64,000 bases of DNA from Ottelia alismoides (lineage: Eukaryota; Streptophyta; Magnoliopsida; Alismatales; Hydrocharitaceae): positions 434,001 through 498,000 of the forward strand of contig JAZKJV010010537.1 in assembly GCA_037367405.1 (NCBI GenBank). Direction: 5' to 3'. Position numbers and translations under genes: made by a program. Every line of letters begins with the position of its first letter. Within the stretch, counting starts at the first letter, position 1. The notes beneath the pieces were generated by a model that worked only from the letters and a program-made list of their open reading frames with translations, was not told the DNA's origin and ran no database searches. Below are positions 21,090 to 32,722 of the stretch, in pieces.

Positions 21090-24000
21090 TGATGAATCTT
21101 AGATTCATCACTCTAAATCTCATTTATTAAGCTTTATTCCCTCAAGATCAACATCATACCTGCATCTATTCTGCATAATTAGCATTCATGCATGTTTTCA
21201 TAATAATGACATTTTATCCATCATTTTTGCACAAAATAAGAAGCCAAAAATCCAGCCAAAATTGACCTGTAAATAGCCTAACTTCCCGGATTTTTAACTC
21301 CTACTAACTCCAAATGATTCAAGACCACCTCCACTGTGTACATATCACTCATAAGAATAAATGAAAAATACAAAAAAAGAACTAACCCAAGTAAGTGGAC
21401 CAAAAACCCAACCCTAGTTTCAGGATTTTCAAACTAAAAGCCCCATATCTTCCCCATCCAGTGTCCGATTTGATCCTACTTACTTTTGAACTAATGTACA
21501 TTCAATTATCTTCAAAACAAGATCAAGTTCAAGTGAATTGGAGCTAGTATGTGAAAGTTGGGTTTTGGGCTTCTTTTGTACATTGTGTATTTTAGCGGTT
21601 TTGACCTGATATTTTATGTACATATTTTCTTAATTAATAAAAATCCAAAAAAATAGATTAAGGTGTCTTTATTTATCTTTGATTTTTTCATATTTCTTCC
21701 AGATTTTTATCTAGTTTAAAAATGACAAAAAATACAAAACCCAAAAATCTAGGTATTTTATGTATATAGGATGCTCCAAAAATTCACTTTGTGCATTTGA
21801 TCGATTTTGATTTTGATGTCTTCATAAAAGTTGTAGATCTTATTGAGATGAGCATTTTTTTTGTGAAGGAACTTTTTCGATCCGAGGTCGTTTACTATTT
21901 ATTTTTGATTTTACAAAATATTTATTCTCGGATTTTTGTGGTGCTGACACGTGGCAGCCCTTGGGGCCGCCACTTGTTAGCGGTTTTTGGCCCCTTTTAT
22001 TTATTCATTTTTATTATAAAAAATAAAAATAAAAATAAAAAAATTAAAATATTTAAAAGTCACTGCACGTGCGTCGCACGTGCCTCCCAGGCACGTGCTC
22101 CGCACGTGCCCCGCTCTCTCCCCCAGTTTGCACCACGTGGCGACCTCCTGGCCATCTGATCATCGCCCGATCGGACGGCCTAGGAGTCGCCTTCAACCTC
22201 CCAACGCCCCCCGACTTCTCCGCCTTTGACCTTGTCTCCTACGTCGTCCCCGCCTTCGCCACCAACGGCCAACCACCACCTCTGGATCCCTCGCGTTATC
22301 AGCACGACCTCTCTCTCCTATTTAAAGGAACCATCGACCGCCATCTCCCTCATCCGTCGTTCAACCCAAGACCCGCTCTGGAGTGACTGTCCGGCCAGCC
22401 TCCCATCAACGGCATGATCCAGGGTCGACGAACTCGTCGCAGCGAAGCCTCCAGCAGCTGCTCCGCTCCGGCCCTCCTATGATGTTGAGCCTCCGCCCAG
22501 GTACACCCTCCTTCCTCCGCCTCATCTCTCCATATCCGAGAAACCACTCAAGCTCCACCTCCGATCTCCCTCTCTCTCGCGTGATCATTATCTCCTACGC
22601 CACTATCGCCGTTCGTCACCTCCGACCTACACCTGCTCCGCCATCGCCTCTGACTCACTCCGTCAACACACTCAGCTTCGCCGACAACCGCTGACCACCA
22701 GAGACGCCTTCGCCTCACCGCTTCACCGTCATCAACCCTCTACAACATCACCAGCAACGCCATCGCTTCATCGACTTCGCCGTTAAGCCTTCAATCAGCT
22801 CCACTGTCCCCTAGGCCGTGTGTCGGCCAGAGGACGGTCGCTCGACCATCATCTTCTCCGCCTCGATCGACAACGATGATAACCACCCCCTTCAGTCGTC
22901 ATCGACTCCTCCTGCCGACCATCAACGCCTCCTCCAGCCGCCACTCCCTTCGTCACCAATCGTCGGCGACAATCCAGTAAACCACCGCCTCGCCACGCCT
23001 TCCACCGTATGCTTCATCGGCCGGGTACCCTCGTCGCCCCTCTCCCGCTCCACCGTGCCACCGGGCACACAGCCCGAGACCCCAGCACGTGCGAGGCACG
23101 TGCATGGGGGACATCAGCAGGAGCTCAGCCCATGGGTCAAGTGTGCAGCACGTGACCCGCTGGAGAATTTGCACCGCGCCCCCTGGAGGATCTCCTTTCC
23201 ACACATCAGCCCTCCATCACGTGCCCCTTGGAGATTTTACAGAGAAGTCTTCTTGAGTATTGGTAATTAAAGATTGACCCCCCTGCATTTTTTTACTTTA
23301 TTTTATTGCACTTATACCCCTGTATTCCCCAGTGATTTTGGACCTCTACATGACATTTATTTATTATTCAAAAAATAGCATGATGTTTCTCATTTAATTC
23401 TCTATGTGTTGACATTTTATGGTTATTTTTATGATCATTGATTAATTAATAATTAATTGTTTTGTGGAAAATTGTGAATTTTACTCATTTCTTACTATTA
23501 AATTTGCCATTGATATCCATTGCTCCAAAAATTCTCCTAAAATCATATATTGTAGAGTTATTTGTGCTTGATATTGTGCCCAAAAAGATTTTCATTTGCA
23601 TGCATAATTTGCCCTGTAAAAAAACATTGGGTATAATTCAGTATTTGATTTTTAATAGATATTAAATCCCACATTTTTGAGATTTAGGATTTTTCTGAGA
23701 TCCATCATCTAGTGATAGATCTTGAATAATTTTATCCCCTGAAAATAGTTAGGTTTAATATTTATTATAATTAAATATTAAAAATCATTCTGTTTGCACT
23801 TAAAAATTCATAAAAAATTCATATTGCATCCAAAAATTCTAAAAAAATTACAATGAATTCATTTCATCATAATTTACATTGTGCCCAAGTTTTCTATTTT
23901 TCAGACATCATTTGAACGTGATTTGCATTTTAGTCTCTAAAATAGGCCGAAATTGCATCTTGCATCCCTTATTTGCATTAAAAATTCAAAAAAAAAGACT

Positions 24001-24241
24001 GCCTCGATAATGGTGCACGAATCTTGATAGACATAATTCTAGTTGGTTCCTTTGCCTCCTTGTGATTGACCTTGGGACTTGTCCAAGTAAAATAAACATA
24101 AAACCACTCGATTGAAAATTGATTAAATATTTGTGATTATTTCTTGACCGAATCCGATCGCCGCCTACAACAAACGACAAACTATATTTTTCGCATGAAT
24201 AATTACAACATCTATTTAACACGACGATTTCGGACCCGTCA
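21090..24241 (+). repeat. Element B 3' LTR
   Basis: 3152 bp, collinear with 8564-11714. It opens with the same palindrome and ends ..GACCCGTCA before the TSD. It contains five CACGTG cores in 22065-22140, a TATTTAAA motif near 22320 and the GC-rich block. ORFs such as 22069-22386 and 22818-23270 have counterparts at the same places in the 5' LTR and are by-products of base composition. Confidence 0.92.
22065..22140. promoter_or_regulatory. G-box cluster in element B 3' LTR
   Basis: Five CACGTG hexamers in about 75 bp, four as GCACGTG and one as CCACGTGG. A further CACGTGGC lies at about 21949 and more at 23085-23220. This density far exceeds chance. The role as a bHLH/bZIP-responsive enhancer is inferred. 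Confidence 0.55.
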
Positions 24242-24246
24242 TGGGC
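24242..24246. repeat. Target-site duplication, right copy, element B
   Basis: TGGGC, identical to 8559-8563. Confidence 0.9.
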
Positions 24247-24315
24247 CCTGTTGGCCCGCCTGGTAATGACCTTGTTGGTCATATTTCTGGTACTACTGTC
24301 GCTGTTGCTGGGGTG
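24247..24315 (-). pseudogene. Element A gag, middle fragment between the two insertions
   Basis: A 69-bp piece of element A gag isolated between the end of B and the start of C (plus their TSD copies). On the minus strand it encodes a Gln-rich stretch like the Gln-rich part just across the element B boundary. It shows that B and C landed in the same gag segment. Confidence 0.7.
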
Positions 24316-24320
24316 GTTGG
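24316..24320. repeat. Target-site duplication, left copy, element C
   Basis: GTTGG next to the LTR end; the partner at 39762-39766 is GCTGG. The one mismatch is a T/C transition, consistent with a later mutation in one copy. Confidence 0.75.
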
Positions 24321-27300
24321 TGATGAATCCGAAAATGCTGGGTTTAAGAAGTTGTTCTTATCGTGAAGTGCGTAAAAATTATGTGTCATGCGTTGTAGGC
24401 GGCAATCGGAAACAGTCAAGAAAATAACCACAAATATTATGTTCAATTTTTAATCGTGTGGTTTATGTTTATTTTACTTGAGAAAGTCCCAAGGTCGATC
24501 ACAAGGAGGCAAAGGAACAACCTAGAGAGATGTTTATCAAAGTTCGTTCACGGTTTTCAAGGCGGTCTTCTTTTTTTTGGAATTTTCTTTGTAATAAAGG
24601 GTGCAGTATGCAAATTCGGCTTATTTTAGGGACAAAAATGTGAATTACATTCAAACGGTGTCCAAAAAATACGAAACTTGGCCGAGATGTAAAATATGAC
24701 GAAATGAGTGCACTGTAATTTTTTTTGGAATTTTTGGATGCAATATGAATTTTTTATGAATTTTTAAATGCAAATAGAATAAATTTCAGTATTTAATTAT
24801 GATAAATACTAAACCTACTTATTTTTGAGGAACAAAATTATCTAAGATCTATCACTAGGTGATTGATCTCAGAAAAATCCTAAACCTTAAAAATGTAGGG
24901 TCTAATACCTAATAAAAATTAAACACTGAAATATGCAGAATGATTTTTACAGGGCAAGTTATGAATGCAAATGCAATTCTTTTTTTGGCACAATGTTAAG
25001 CGTAATTAACTCTACCAAATATGATTTTTCGGGGATTTTTAGAGCAACAGTCAATTAACTATCAATTTCAGAGCAAGAAACATGCAAAATATGCAAATTT
25101 CCGCAAAATAATTATTTATTAATCAACCATCAATCACAAAATTGTCCACAATATGTCAAAATGTATAGAATTAATTAATGAACATCATGCTATTTTTAGA
25201 TTAATTAAAAAATGTAGAGAAAAAGTCCAAACTAAGGCGGGAACACAGGGGTACCGATGCAATATTTAAATAAAATAAACAAGTAAAGCAAACTGCAGCG
25301 GGGGGCTTTTCTGAAATTACCAATAACTCCTGGGTGAATCTGCAAAATTCCCAAGGGAGCACCTGCCTCGCACGTGCTCCTTAGGCGGCTGGACACGTGC
25401 GTAAATAGGGGGGTCTTCAGGGGCCTTTATGCAAAATGACCCACGCGGTCACGTGCCCCGCACGTGACCCGTGGGGATGAGCAGCTCCCCCTGCCCACGT
25501 GCAAGGCGCGTGGCTGGGGACTCAGGTCGGACCCGACGGCGATGGGCGAGGCGGCGTAGCGGAGGTGGTCCGGCGAGTACGGCGGTTGGCGATGAAGATG
25601 ACGGGGGGAGTTGCGTTGATGCAGCTCCGGTGATGTCGAAGAAGATGAGCGGCGAGGCCGAGGCGAGGCGAAGTCGTGGTGTTGGTGAAGGTGGTGCGCG
25701 GCGTTGATGACGAAGCGCTGGAGGCGGTTGTCGGAGCGTAGATGACGTTGTTGGAGACGTAGGACCGGTGAAGTAGCGGTGATGGCCGACAAACGGCCGA
25801 GGGACGTCGATGTAGCGGATCTGAAGGCGGAGCAGCTGGAGAAGCTTGATGGCGTTGTAGCTTCTGGCAGAGCCTCGCGCGGAGGCGTGGATGAAGAAGG
25901 CGGAGTTGTCCGATAGACGCAGATAGAGAGAGAGATTGAGAGAGAGAGAGAGAGAGAAAGTACCTGATCAGAGATAGGGCTCGACGGCGTTGAGCGACCG
26001 GACCGAGGCAGCGTCGGAGGTGCTTGGCTGCGACGAGGAGCTGGGGCTTCTCGGATCACGCCTGCAAGGAGTTGTCACGGTCACCTTCAGAATCGGCGGA
26101 TGAGGAGTTGGGGTGCGGTGGCGCAACTTTTATAGGGCTGGGGTCTCGGTCGGAGATGGAAGGAGAATAGGGGGCGATTTGGGGGATCGGAGATGGATTC
26201 GACTGGGCCAGATACGCGGAGGCGATGCGATTGCGGATGGCGGTGCGGGATCGACGGGATTCGGGGGCGGCACAGTGATTTGGCGAGATTTGATGGCCGG
26301 CAAGTGAGATACGCAGAGGATCGTGGCGGTGGCGAAATCAACGGTGGGCGGTGGAGATAATTGGGGAAGGAGAGGGGGGCACGAGGTGGACGACGCACAG
26401 GCGCCGTCCGATCGCGCGTGATCGGATGGTGCTCGTCGTGCCACGTGGCGACAAAGGGCGTAAAGAGGAGGCGCGCGTGCGGAGCACGTGCGTCCAATTT
26501 TTTATTTTATTATATTTTTTAATTTTTTTAATTATTTTTTTTAATAAAAACGATAAAAATAAAGCCCAAAAAAGTTGACACGTGGCGGCACCAGGTGCTG
26601 CCACGTGTCAGTACCAGAAAATTCGGAAAATAATTATTTTGTAAAATCGATAAAAATAGTAAATGACCTCGGATTGAAAAACTTTCTTCACAAAAATTGC
26701 TCGTCTCGATGAGATCTACAACTTTCATGAAGACATCAAAATCAAAATCGGTCAAATGCACAAAGTGAATTTTTGGGGTATCCCATGTACATAGAATACC
26801 TTAATTTTGGGGTTTTGTAATTTTTATGTCATTTTTAAGATCAAATAAAAATCCGAAAAAATTACGATAAAATCAATGACAAATAAAGACACTTTAATCT
26901 ATTTTTTTTGGATTTTTATTAATTAAGAAAAAATATACATAAAATATTAGGTCAAAAATAGCTAAAATACACAATGTGCAAAAGAGGCCCAAAAACCCAA
27001 CTTTCACATACGAGCTCCAATTCACTTGAACTTGGTCTTGTTTTGAAGGTAATTGAATGTACATTAGTTCAAAAGTGAGTAGGATTAAATCAGACACTGG
27101 ATGGGGAAGATATGTGGCTTTTAGTCCGAAAATCCTGAAATTAGGGTTTGGGTTTTTGGTCCGCTTATTTGGGTTAGTTATTTTTTTTGTATTTTCCCTT
27201 TATTCTTGTTAGTGATATGTACACAGTGGAAGTGGTTTTGAGTCATTCGGAGTTAGCATGAATGAGTTAAAAACTTGGGAAGTTAGGCTATTTATAGGTC

Positions 27301-27475
27301 ATTTTTGGCATGGATTTTTGGCTTCTTATTTTGTGCAGATTTTTGTGCTAAAATGTAATTCTTATGAAATCATGCACTAATGGTAATTATGCAGAATAGA
27401 TGCAAGAATGTTGTTGATTTTGAGGGTTTTGAGCTTAAGAAATGAGATTTAGAGTGATGAATACGGGATTCATCA
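24321..27475 (-). repeat. Element C 3' LTR
   Basis: 3155 bp. Inner end at 27475 after the PPT with the terminal palindrome; outer end at 24321 reads, on the element strand, ..GGATTCATCA, an inverted copy of the LTR start (TGATGAATCC). It contains a GA-rich microsatellite (25920-25965), G-boxes (25365-25510, 26480-26605) and a TATA-like motif. It keeps the 298 bp (26113-26410) missing from the 5' LTR. Confidence 0.92.
26125..26136 (-). promoter_or_regulatory. Putative TATA box, element C 3' LTR
   Basis: On the minus strand the sequence is CCCTATAAAAGTTG, a good plant TATA box, about 350 bp downstream (element sense) of the G-box cluster. The corresponding site in the 5' LTR has been deleted. 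Confidence 0.55.
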
Positions 27476-27491
27476 TCCCCCTATACTTAAA
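27476..27491 (-). promoter_or_regulatory. Polypurine tract of element C
   Basis: On the minus strand TTTAAGTATAGGGGGA abuts the 3' LTR start at 27475. Same core as in A and B. Confidence 0.88.
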
Positions 27492-29189
27492 CCATGCTCG
27501 TCCCTGAGCATCAAAAAGAAATGCCATGAGGTGAAATGAGATTGGGTTACATACCAAGACCATGAGCTGAAGGTGAAAATGAATCTAAACTCAACCTTTG
27601 GATTATTTGTGTGTCGGAACTTCTGTGAGACTTAGAATTTTAAAATCAACAGCCCTCAAGTTCTACACATCATTGCTACAGTTTCGGCTCAGAAGTCATC
27701 TTAGATCAATCATCTTCCCAAAGTATACCCTATGAATATTGAATAACCGACTCATGTGTGTGAAAGGTTTTATCTCTTCCCATCCAGAATGCCGGACTAC
27801 CGCACGAACCTCCTCTCCAGTAACTCGTCCTCGGGGAGTCTGGTATTTCCTTCTAAGGTCTGTCGCGTTGTGTTCACAATCGACTTGGAGGGAGAAGATA
27901 GAAGAAGGGGAAAAGAACTGGAGGGTGGCCAGTGTAGTCACCTCTCCTTGTGAAGATGGCCAGTGTAGCCGAGTCTCCACCAAGATCTGTAGGTTTCTTG
28001 AAGCTTGGACCTTTTTGATCAGATTTTATTTGGTAGTTGCTTCTTTGTATTTGGAATTTTTGGTGGTTCTTCTTGGATCTTATTTTGCCCCTACGTATAT
28101 AGCATCTTTTTGTTCCGTACATTTTTTGGGGTCTTAGAAAAATTATGCCCAGCCGTCCATCCCTTTTCCGAAGCTTTATTTCAACCCGTACTCCGGTCTT
28201 TAGATTTCCACGCTACCAGAAAAGAAACTCACATAGTCTTCCAACATCCCGTCTGAGTTGGGCTAAGTGCATAGTACGAGAGTACAAATTAATTCCTTAT
28301 TCCAGAGTTGTACCCAGAATGAAGAGACCAGGTTAGACACTAAGAGTCAAATGCTGCACATTGTCATGTGGAACTCAAAGAATTAAGTCGAAGACCTGAA
28401 GACTCTAAAATCCTATTTCTCGGTGAAGTTCCTCTGAAAATTAGGTGGATTAAGGTCAAGTCCAGACCACTCTCGGTTTCGGCTCATAACTCGGTTCAGA
28501 ACCCAAAGACTTTTCACATATGCAAATGCGATGCTTGGATGAAGTGCAGGTGTGTGAAATGCAAACACATTTTTTTCTTTTCTTTTCTCTTTTTTTTCTT
28601 TCTTTTTTTTATGCAAAGGATTTTTGTGTGTTTTTGTGTGTTTTTGTTTTTTTTGTTTTTTTTAATGCAAAAAAAGAATAAGAAGCCATTTTTTTTCAAA
28701 TTTTGGATACAGTCAGTGTTAGTGGTAAAAAGTTTTTTTAAAAGAATACCCACCCCGTAAATACATATAGACTTAGGCGCAAGTACGAGATATGGATAAA
28801 ATATATACAAAGTATATATACAGACCCCCCTATACTTAGCAAGTGCTGTGTCCTGAGAGCACAAGAAGCGTAAAGAAGACATAGCTCGGGCTAAGCCTAA
28901 GAGAGTGAAAAAAGGAAAAAGAACAAGATTTACAGAATCACCCACTATACTTAGACTGTGAATAGTCTAAGTATAGAAGAAGAGCGGAAAAGAAAAGAGA
29001 AAAAAATGAAGCGATCGGGGTATGTGAATGAGGAGAGTATATATAGGTGGGTGTCGGTTCCCCCTATACTTAGGCTTTGGTCAGCCTAAGTATAAAAGAA
29101 GGGTGGAGGCAAGTCGATCTGGAGATGGAGTGTGATGGAAAAAATGGACTATACAGATGGCATCGGTCCCCCTATACTTAGGCCTTGGC
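27492..29189 (-). other. Element C 3' non-coding region
   Basis: About 1.7 kb, collinear with 19289-21074 of element B. On the element strand, from integrase onwards: hairpin array (29190-28815), purine-rich tract (about 28720-28560, seen as T-rich on the plus strand), and a conserved 3' segment up to the PPT. No sense ORF that could be an envelope-like protein. Confidence 0.6.
27756..28336 (+). pseudogene. Antisense ORF counterpart in element C (frameshifted)
   Basis: Homologous to the 157-residue antisense ORF of element B, spread over four plus-strand segments: 27756 frame (LLSSNSSSGSLVFPSKVCRV), 27739 frame (IEEGEKNWRVASVVTSPCED), 28005 frame (GGSSWILFCPY) and 28145 frame (PSRPSLFRSFISTRTPVFRF). 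At least three indels break it. The amino-acid match is high where the frame holds, but the DNA is conserved too, so this alone does not show coding selection. Confidence 0.4.
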
Positions 29190-29190
29190 C
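28815..29190 (-). repeat. Hairpin/PPT-copy array of element C
   Basis: Four modules begin (plus strand) with CCCCCTATACTTAG-like strings at about 28825, 28941, 29061 and 29168. Perfect stems: 28945-28957 with 28964-28976 (13 bp, loop GTGAAT) and 29065-29076 with 29083-29094 (12 bp). 29171-29184 pairs with 29187-29200 with one mismatch. Stem bases differ between modules in a compensated way (GGCT/AGCC against GACT/AGTC). Confidence 0.75.
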
Positions 29191-30734
29191 TAAGTAGAGG
29201 AAGAAGCTGTACAAGGAGACTGATGTGGTCGGGAGGGAGGGTGGGATTGATCTGATAAATCTTCAATATCCTCTCTCTGTGTGAAGTAGATGACCTCAAC
29301 TTGCACTGTATGCTCTTTGGATGATTCTATATATGGCTTTAGTAATTGCCCATTCACTAAGAAAGGTTGTGCATTGTCTTTGAGTTCGGCAATATCCACA
29401 CTTCCATTGGTATGCACATCGATGACAACATAGGGACCCACCCATTTTGATTTCAGTTTCCCATGAAAAATCTTTAACCGAGCATTAAACAACCATACTT
29501 TCTGCCCAGGGACAAAGATTTTATCTCGAATGTGTCTATCATACCATCTCTTGACCTTGTCCTTATAGATTACACTGTTGTCATATGCTCGATTTCGGAT
29601 TTCAATTAGCTCATTTAAATTCAAGTCTCGACATAATTTCCCAAGGTGACAACTCCAATTCAACTTTTTGATCGTCCATTCCGATTTGTGAATCAATTCT
29701 GCATGTAGATGGCATGGCTTGCCATAGATTATCCTAAAAGGTGAAGTACCGAGTGGAGTCTTATAGGCTGTCCTATAGGCCCACAAAACCTGGTCCAATA
29801 GTTTTGACCAGTCCTTCCTATCTGGACGAACCAATTTTTGAAGAATACCCTTCACCTCTCTATTAGAAACTTCTGCCATGCCATTAGATTGTGGATGATA
29901 TGGGTTGGCTATTCTATGCTCAAATTTATACTCTTTAGCCAAAGATCTCATCTCCTTATTCCCAAAGTGGCTACCTCTATCAGAAATCAAAACTTTTGGT
30001 ATTCCGAACCTTGCAATGATATTATCCTTGATAAACTTACAGACGGTTTTGCTATCTGCGGTTCGGGTTGGAATAGCCTCTACCCATCTAGACAAATAAT
30101 CAACCGCTAACAAGATGTACTCAAATCCATTGCTATTGGGAAAGGGACCCGTAAAATCAATCCCCCATGCATCGAAAACATTACAGAAAATCATTGGTTG
30201 CATGGGCATTTCATCTCTATATCCAACAGTCCCTCCCATCCTTTGACAAATCGGGCAAGACCGTACAAATTCATTAGCATCACGAAATAAGGTCTGCCAG
30301 TAAAATCCACATTGGAGTACCTTGTGTGCGGTTCTTTTTCCCGAATGGTGCCCTCCAGCCTCCAGAGTATGACAATGTGTGAGGATACTCTGGTATTCTT
30401 CCTGGGGAATACATCTTCTCCAGACACAATCCGCTCCTTCATAGAAAAGGAAAGGATCGTCCCAATGATATTTTCTTGAATCCGACTTCAGTTTATCAAT
30501 CATTCTCTTGGTCCAACCAAAGGGAACCTTCTTGGAGACAAGATAGTTCACGATGTTGGAATACCATGGGGTTGAATCAATAATGCAAAAAGATTCGTCT
30601 GGAAAAGTCTCCTTAATAGATCCAGTATCATGATAATCATTTTTCTCAATTCGGGAAAGGTGATCAGCAACAACATTCTTTATTCCAGGTTTATCTTTGA
30701 TCTCCAAATTAAATTCTAGATTAACAAGATCCAC
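29190..30734 (-). CDS. Element C integrase with RNaseH tail, 514-residue frame
   Basis: The best-preserved frame in the window. It enters at 30734 in the RNaseH tail (NVVADHLSRIEK at about residues 20-31). A zinc-binding region follows: His in the LEAGGHHSGK segment and cysteines in RSCPICQRMGG. The catalytic core has Asp in AWGIDFTGPFP, Asp in LISDRGSHF and Glu in [11 protein letters not shown], then the C-terminal GPY-type module KSKWVGPYVV. SDRG replaces the SDGG of A and B. The last 40 residues (after LLKPYIESS) run into the hairpin array. The frame is separated from RNaseH by a small indel near 30716-30734, so it would not be made as part of Pol. Confidence 0.85.
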   Translation of the reverse strand: MDLVNLEFNLEIKDKPGIKNVVADHLSRIEKNDYHDTGSIKETFPDESFCIIDSTPWYSNIVNYLVSKKVPFGWTKRMIDKLKSDSRKYHWDDPFLFYEGADCVWRRCIPQEEYQSILTHCHTLEAGGHHSGKRTAHKVLQCGFYWQTLFRDANEFVRSCPICQRMGGTVGYRDEMPMQPMIFCNVFDAWGIDFTGPFPNSNGFEYILLAVDYLSRWVEAIPTRTADSKTVCKFIKDNIIARFGIPKVLISDRGSHFGNKEMRSLAKEYKFEHRIANPYHPQSNGMAEVSNREVKGILQKLVRPDRKDWSKLLDQVLWAYRTAYKTPLGTSPFRIIYGKPCHLHAELIHKSEWTIKKLNWSCHLGKLCRDLNLNELIEIRNRAYDNSVIYKDKVKRWYDRHIRDKIFVPGQKVWLFNARLKIFHGKLKSKWVGPYVVIDVHTNGSVDIAELKDNAQPFLVNGQLLKPYIESSKEHTVQVEVIYFTQREDIEDLSDQSHPPSRPHQSPCTASSST

Positions 30735-32008
30735 CTCAAAAGTCGTTCCTTGGCATCTTTCTTATCCATGAGGTATCTAATTGGCGTATGATCTGTGAAA
30801 ATTGTCACCTTGGAGCCCAATATATATGATCTGAATTTTTCAAGGGCCCAAACAACTGCGAGCATTTCCTTTTCAGTCACTGTATAATTTATATGTACAA
30901 GATCCAATACTTTGCTCGCGTAGTGAATCTCATAAGGGATTCCATCCCGTCTTTGTCCAAGCACAGCTCCGACCGCAAAATCCGATGCATCAGTCATGAT
31001 CTCAAAGGGAAGAGACCAGTCAGGAGCTTGTAATATCGGCGATTCACATATTTTCTTTTTCAGGAGCTCGAAGGCCTCAAGACACTTGTGATTTACAATA
31101 AACTCGGTGTCTTTTCCTAAGAGCTCAGTCAGTGGGCGGGCAATCTTTGAAAAATCAGAGATAAACCTTCGATAAAATCCAACATGCCTTAGAAAAGACC
31201 GCACTGACTTGACGTTGGTTGGTGGCTCAAGTTTCTTGATCACATCCATCTTGGCAGGGTCGACCTCCATACCCTTTTTGGAGATGACATGCCCCAACAC
31301 GATACCCTCAGTCACCATAAAGTGACTATTCTCCCAGGAGAGTACCAAATTAACTTCTCTGCATCTCTTGAGGACTTGGTCCAAGTGCGCTAAACATGTA
31401 TCAAATGAATCACCATGGACTGAGAAGTCATCCATGAAGACTTCCAGGAAATCACCCACCATTTCGGCAAATACGGCAATCATGCACCGCTGAAATGTGC
31501 CTGGGGCATTACAAAGCCCAAATGGCATGCGCTTGAATGCGTAGGTACCGAAGGGACATGTAAATGTGGTTTTTTCCTGATCCTCGGGAGCGATAGCTAC
31601 TTGATTGTAGCCAGAGTACCCATCAAGAAAACAGAAGAATGCCCTCCCTGCAAGTCTCTCCAAGATTTGATCAATAAATGGCAGTGGAAAGTAATCTTTC
31701 TTGATCGCAGCATTCAGGCGCCTGACACGCCACGACGTGGGTACTCGGGTCGCGATTTCTACCCCCTCCTCATTGGTGACCATCTGGATTCCCGACTTCT
31801 TCGGGACGACATGAAGGGGGGCCACCCACTTGGAGTCAGAAATGGGGTATATAAAACCTGCTTTGCACCATTTCTCTATCTCTTTCTTAACCACTTCCTG
31901 AAGATTGGGGTTTAATCTTCTCTGAAATTCACGGGAAGGCCTTGCATTATCCTCAACATAAATTTGGTGCGAGCAGAGAGCAGGGTTGATTCCTACGAGA
32001 TCCGACAC
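30716..32008 (-). CDS. Element C reverse transcriptase-RNaseH, 430-residue frame
   Basis: Order: RT N-terminus (KWVAPLHVVPKKSG at about residues 60-73), palm (FLDGYSGYNQVAIAPED at 127-143, CPFGTYAFKRMPFGLCNAP at 151-169), catalytic FMDD at 191-194, connection (KIARPLTELLGKD), then RNaseH (MTDASDFAVGAVLG, TEKEMLAVVWALEKF, TIFTDHTPIRYL). All catalytic acids are present. However, at about residues 92-98 it reads SWRVRRLN where B has SWRVCVDYRRLN: an in-frame 12-nt deletion removes four residues of the conserved VDYR segment. The frame ends at a stop (WILLI*) where B continues in frame. Confidence 0.88.
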   Translation of the reverse strand: MSDLVGINPALCSHQIYVEDNARPSREFQRRLNPNLQEVVKKEIEKWCKAGFIYPISDSKWVAPLHVVPKKSGIQMVTNEEGVEIATRVPTSWRVRRLNAAIKKDYFPLPFIDQILERLAGRAFFCFLDGYSGYNQVAIAPEDQEKTTFTCPFGTYAFKRMPFGLCNAPGTFQRCMIAVFAEMVGDFLEVFMDDFSVHGDSFDTCLAHLDQVLKRCREVNLVLSWENSHFMVTEGIVLGHVISKKGMEVDPAKMDVIKKLEPPTNVKSVRSFLRHVGFYRRFISDFSKIARPLTELLGKDTEFIVNHKCLEAFELLKKKICESPILQAPDWSLPFEIMTDASDFAVGAVLGQRRDGIPYEIHYASKVLDLVHINYTVTEKEMLAVVWALEKFRSYILGSKVTIFTDHTPIRYLMDKKDAKERLLRWILLI

Positions 32009-32032
32009 AGTCCAACCGATGGCTTTTCGATT

Positions 32033-32650
32033 TCACTCAAGGACTTCTAGAAGCTTGGATTCTTGATCTATGGTTAATGATGAGTTAATGATCACATGGA
32101 ATTTATCTTTGGGTCCATTGAGAAATGCATACTTCAGTGTGGGAGGGAGAGGTTTCAGCTCTGGCAAATGTGAATCATCAATCAAATCTGGCTGAAGGTC
32201 TTTTAAGTCTGGCTCTGTGCTTGTTGGTGATGGATCATTCTGTGATATGTTAGCCACTAATCCTAAAGGAATGTGAGTCGGATCGCAAAAGTAATGTGGT
32301 AATTCGGCCAAAGCCACGTCCGACTCGTCATCTATTTTTCTTGATTTTTCCGAAGAAGATAGGATTGACAAATCCGAAAGGATTTTTGTGTCATCAAGAT
32401 TATAAACATCCGGGTGTTTGGATTTGTCTGACAATATCTCGCATACTGACTGGTGCACTGTTTCTTCTTCTTCTGTCGGGGTGTTGGCAATCTGAAGGTC
32501 TGGCAGTTGGTCCCACGGTCCAGTAGTGCTGATGAGATTACACTCGGATGTTTCGGCATCTTCAGTGGTGGATTCAGAATCTGGTCTTTGCCACTTTGTT
32601 TGTTTCATTTCCAGATCAACATCTCCATCTAGGGAGCGGAATTTCATCAA
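32033..32650 (-). pseudogene. Element C protease C-terminal end and acidic linker
   Basis: 205 residues from MMKFRSLDGDVDLEMKQTKWQ, which closes the protease domain, through an acidic Ser/Asp/Glu-rich linker to LPELKPLPPTLKYAFLNGPK, which leads to RT. A stop or shift near 32650-32723 separates it from the protease core and another at about 32030 separates it from RT. It corresponds to 16015-16640 in element B. Confidence 0.75.
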
Positions 32651-32722
32651 TCTGGTGCCGTAATCAAATACAGCCTTGGAGGTTCTTAAGAAGGGTCTTC
32701 CAAGAATGATTTGTGATTCCTT

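Larger units (their letters stand above)
8564..24241 (+). mobile_element. Element B: full-length Athila-like retrotransposon inserted in element A
   Basis: 15,678 bp: 5' LTR (8564-11714), PBS (11717-11734), leader, small ORF, gag (13489 on), protease, RT, RNaseH, integrase (to 19288), 3' non-coding region, PPT (21075-21089) and 3' LTR (21090-24241), with an exact 5-bp TSD. By eye the first 200 bp of the two LTRs differ at about 7 percent of sites, so it is not recent. The coding region carries many in-frame stops plus at least four frameshifts. Internal order matches element C, and LTR sequence is partly shared with C, so B and C are related subfamilies. Confidence 0.92.
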
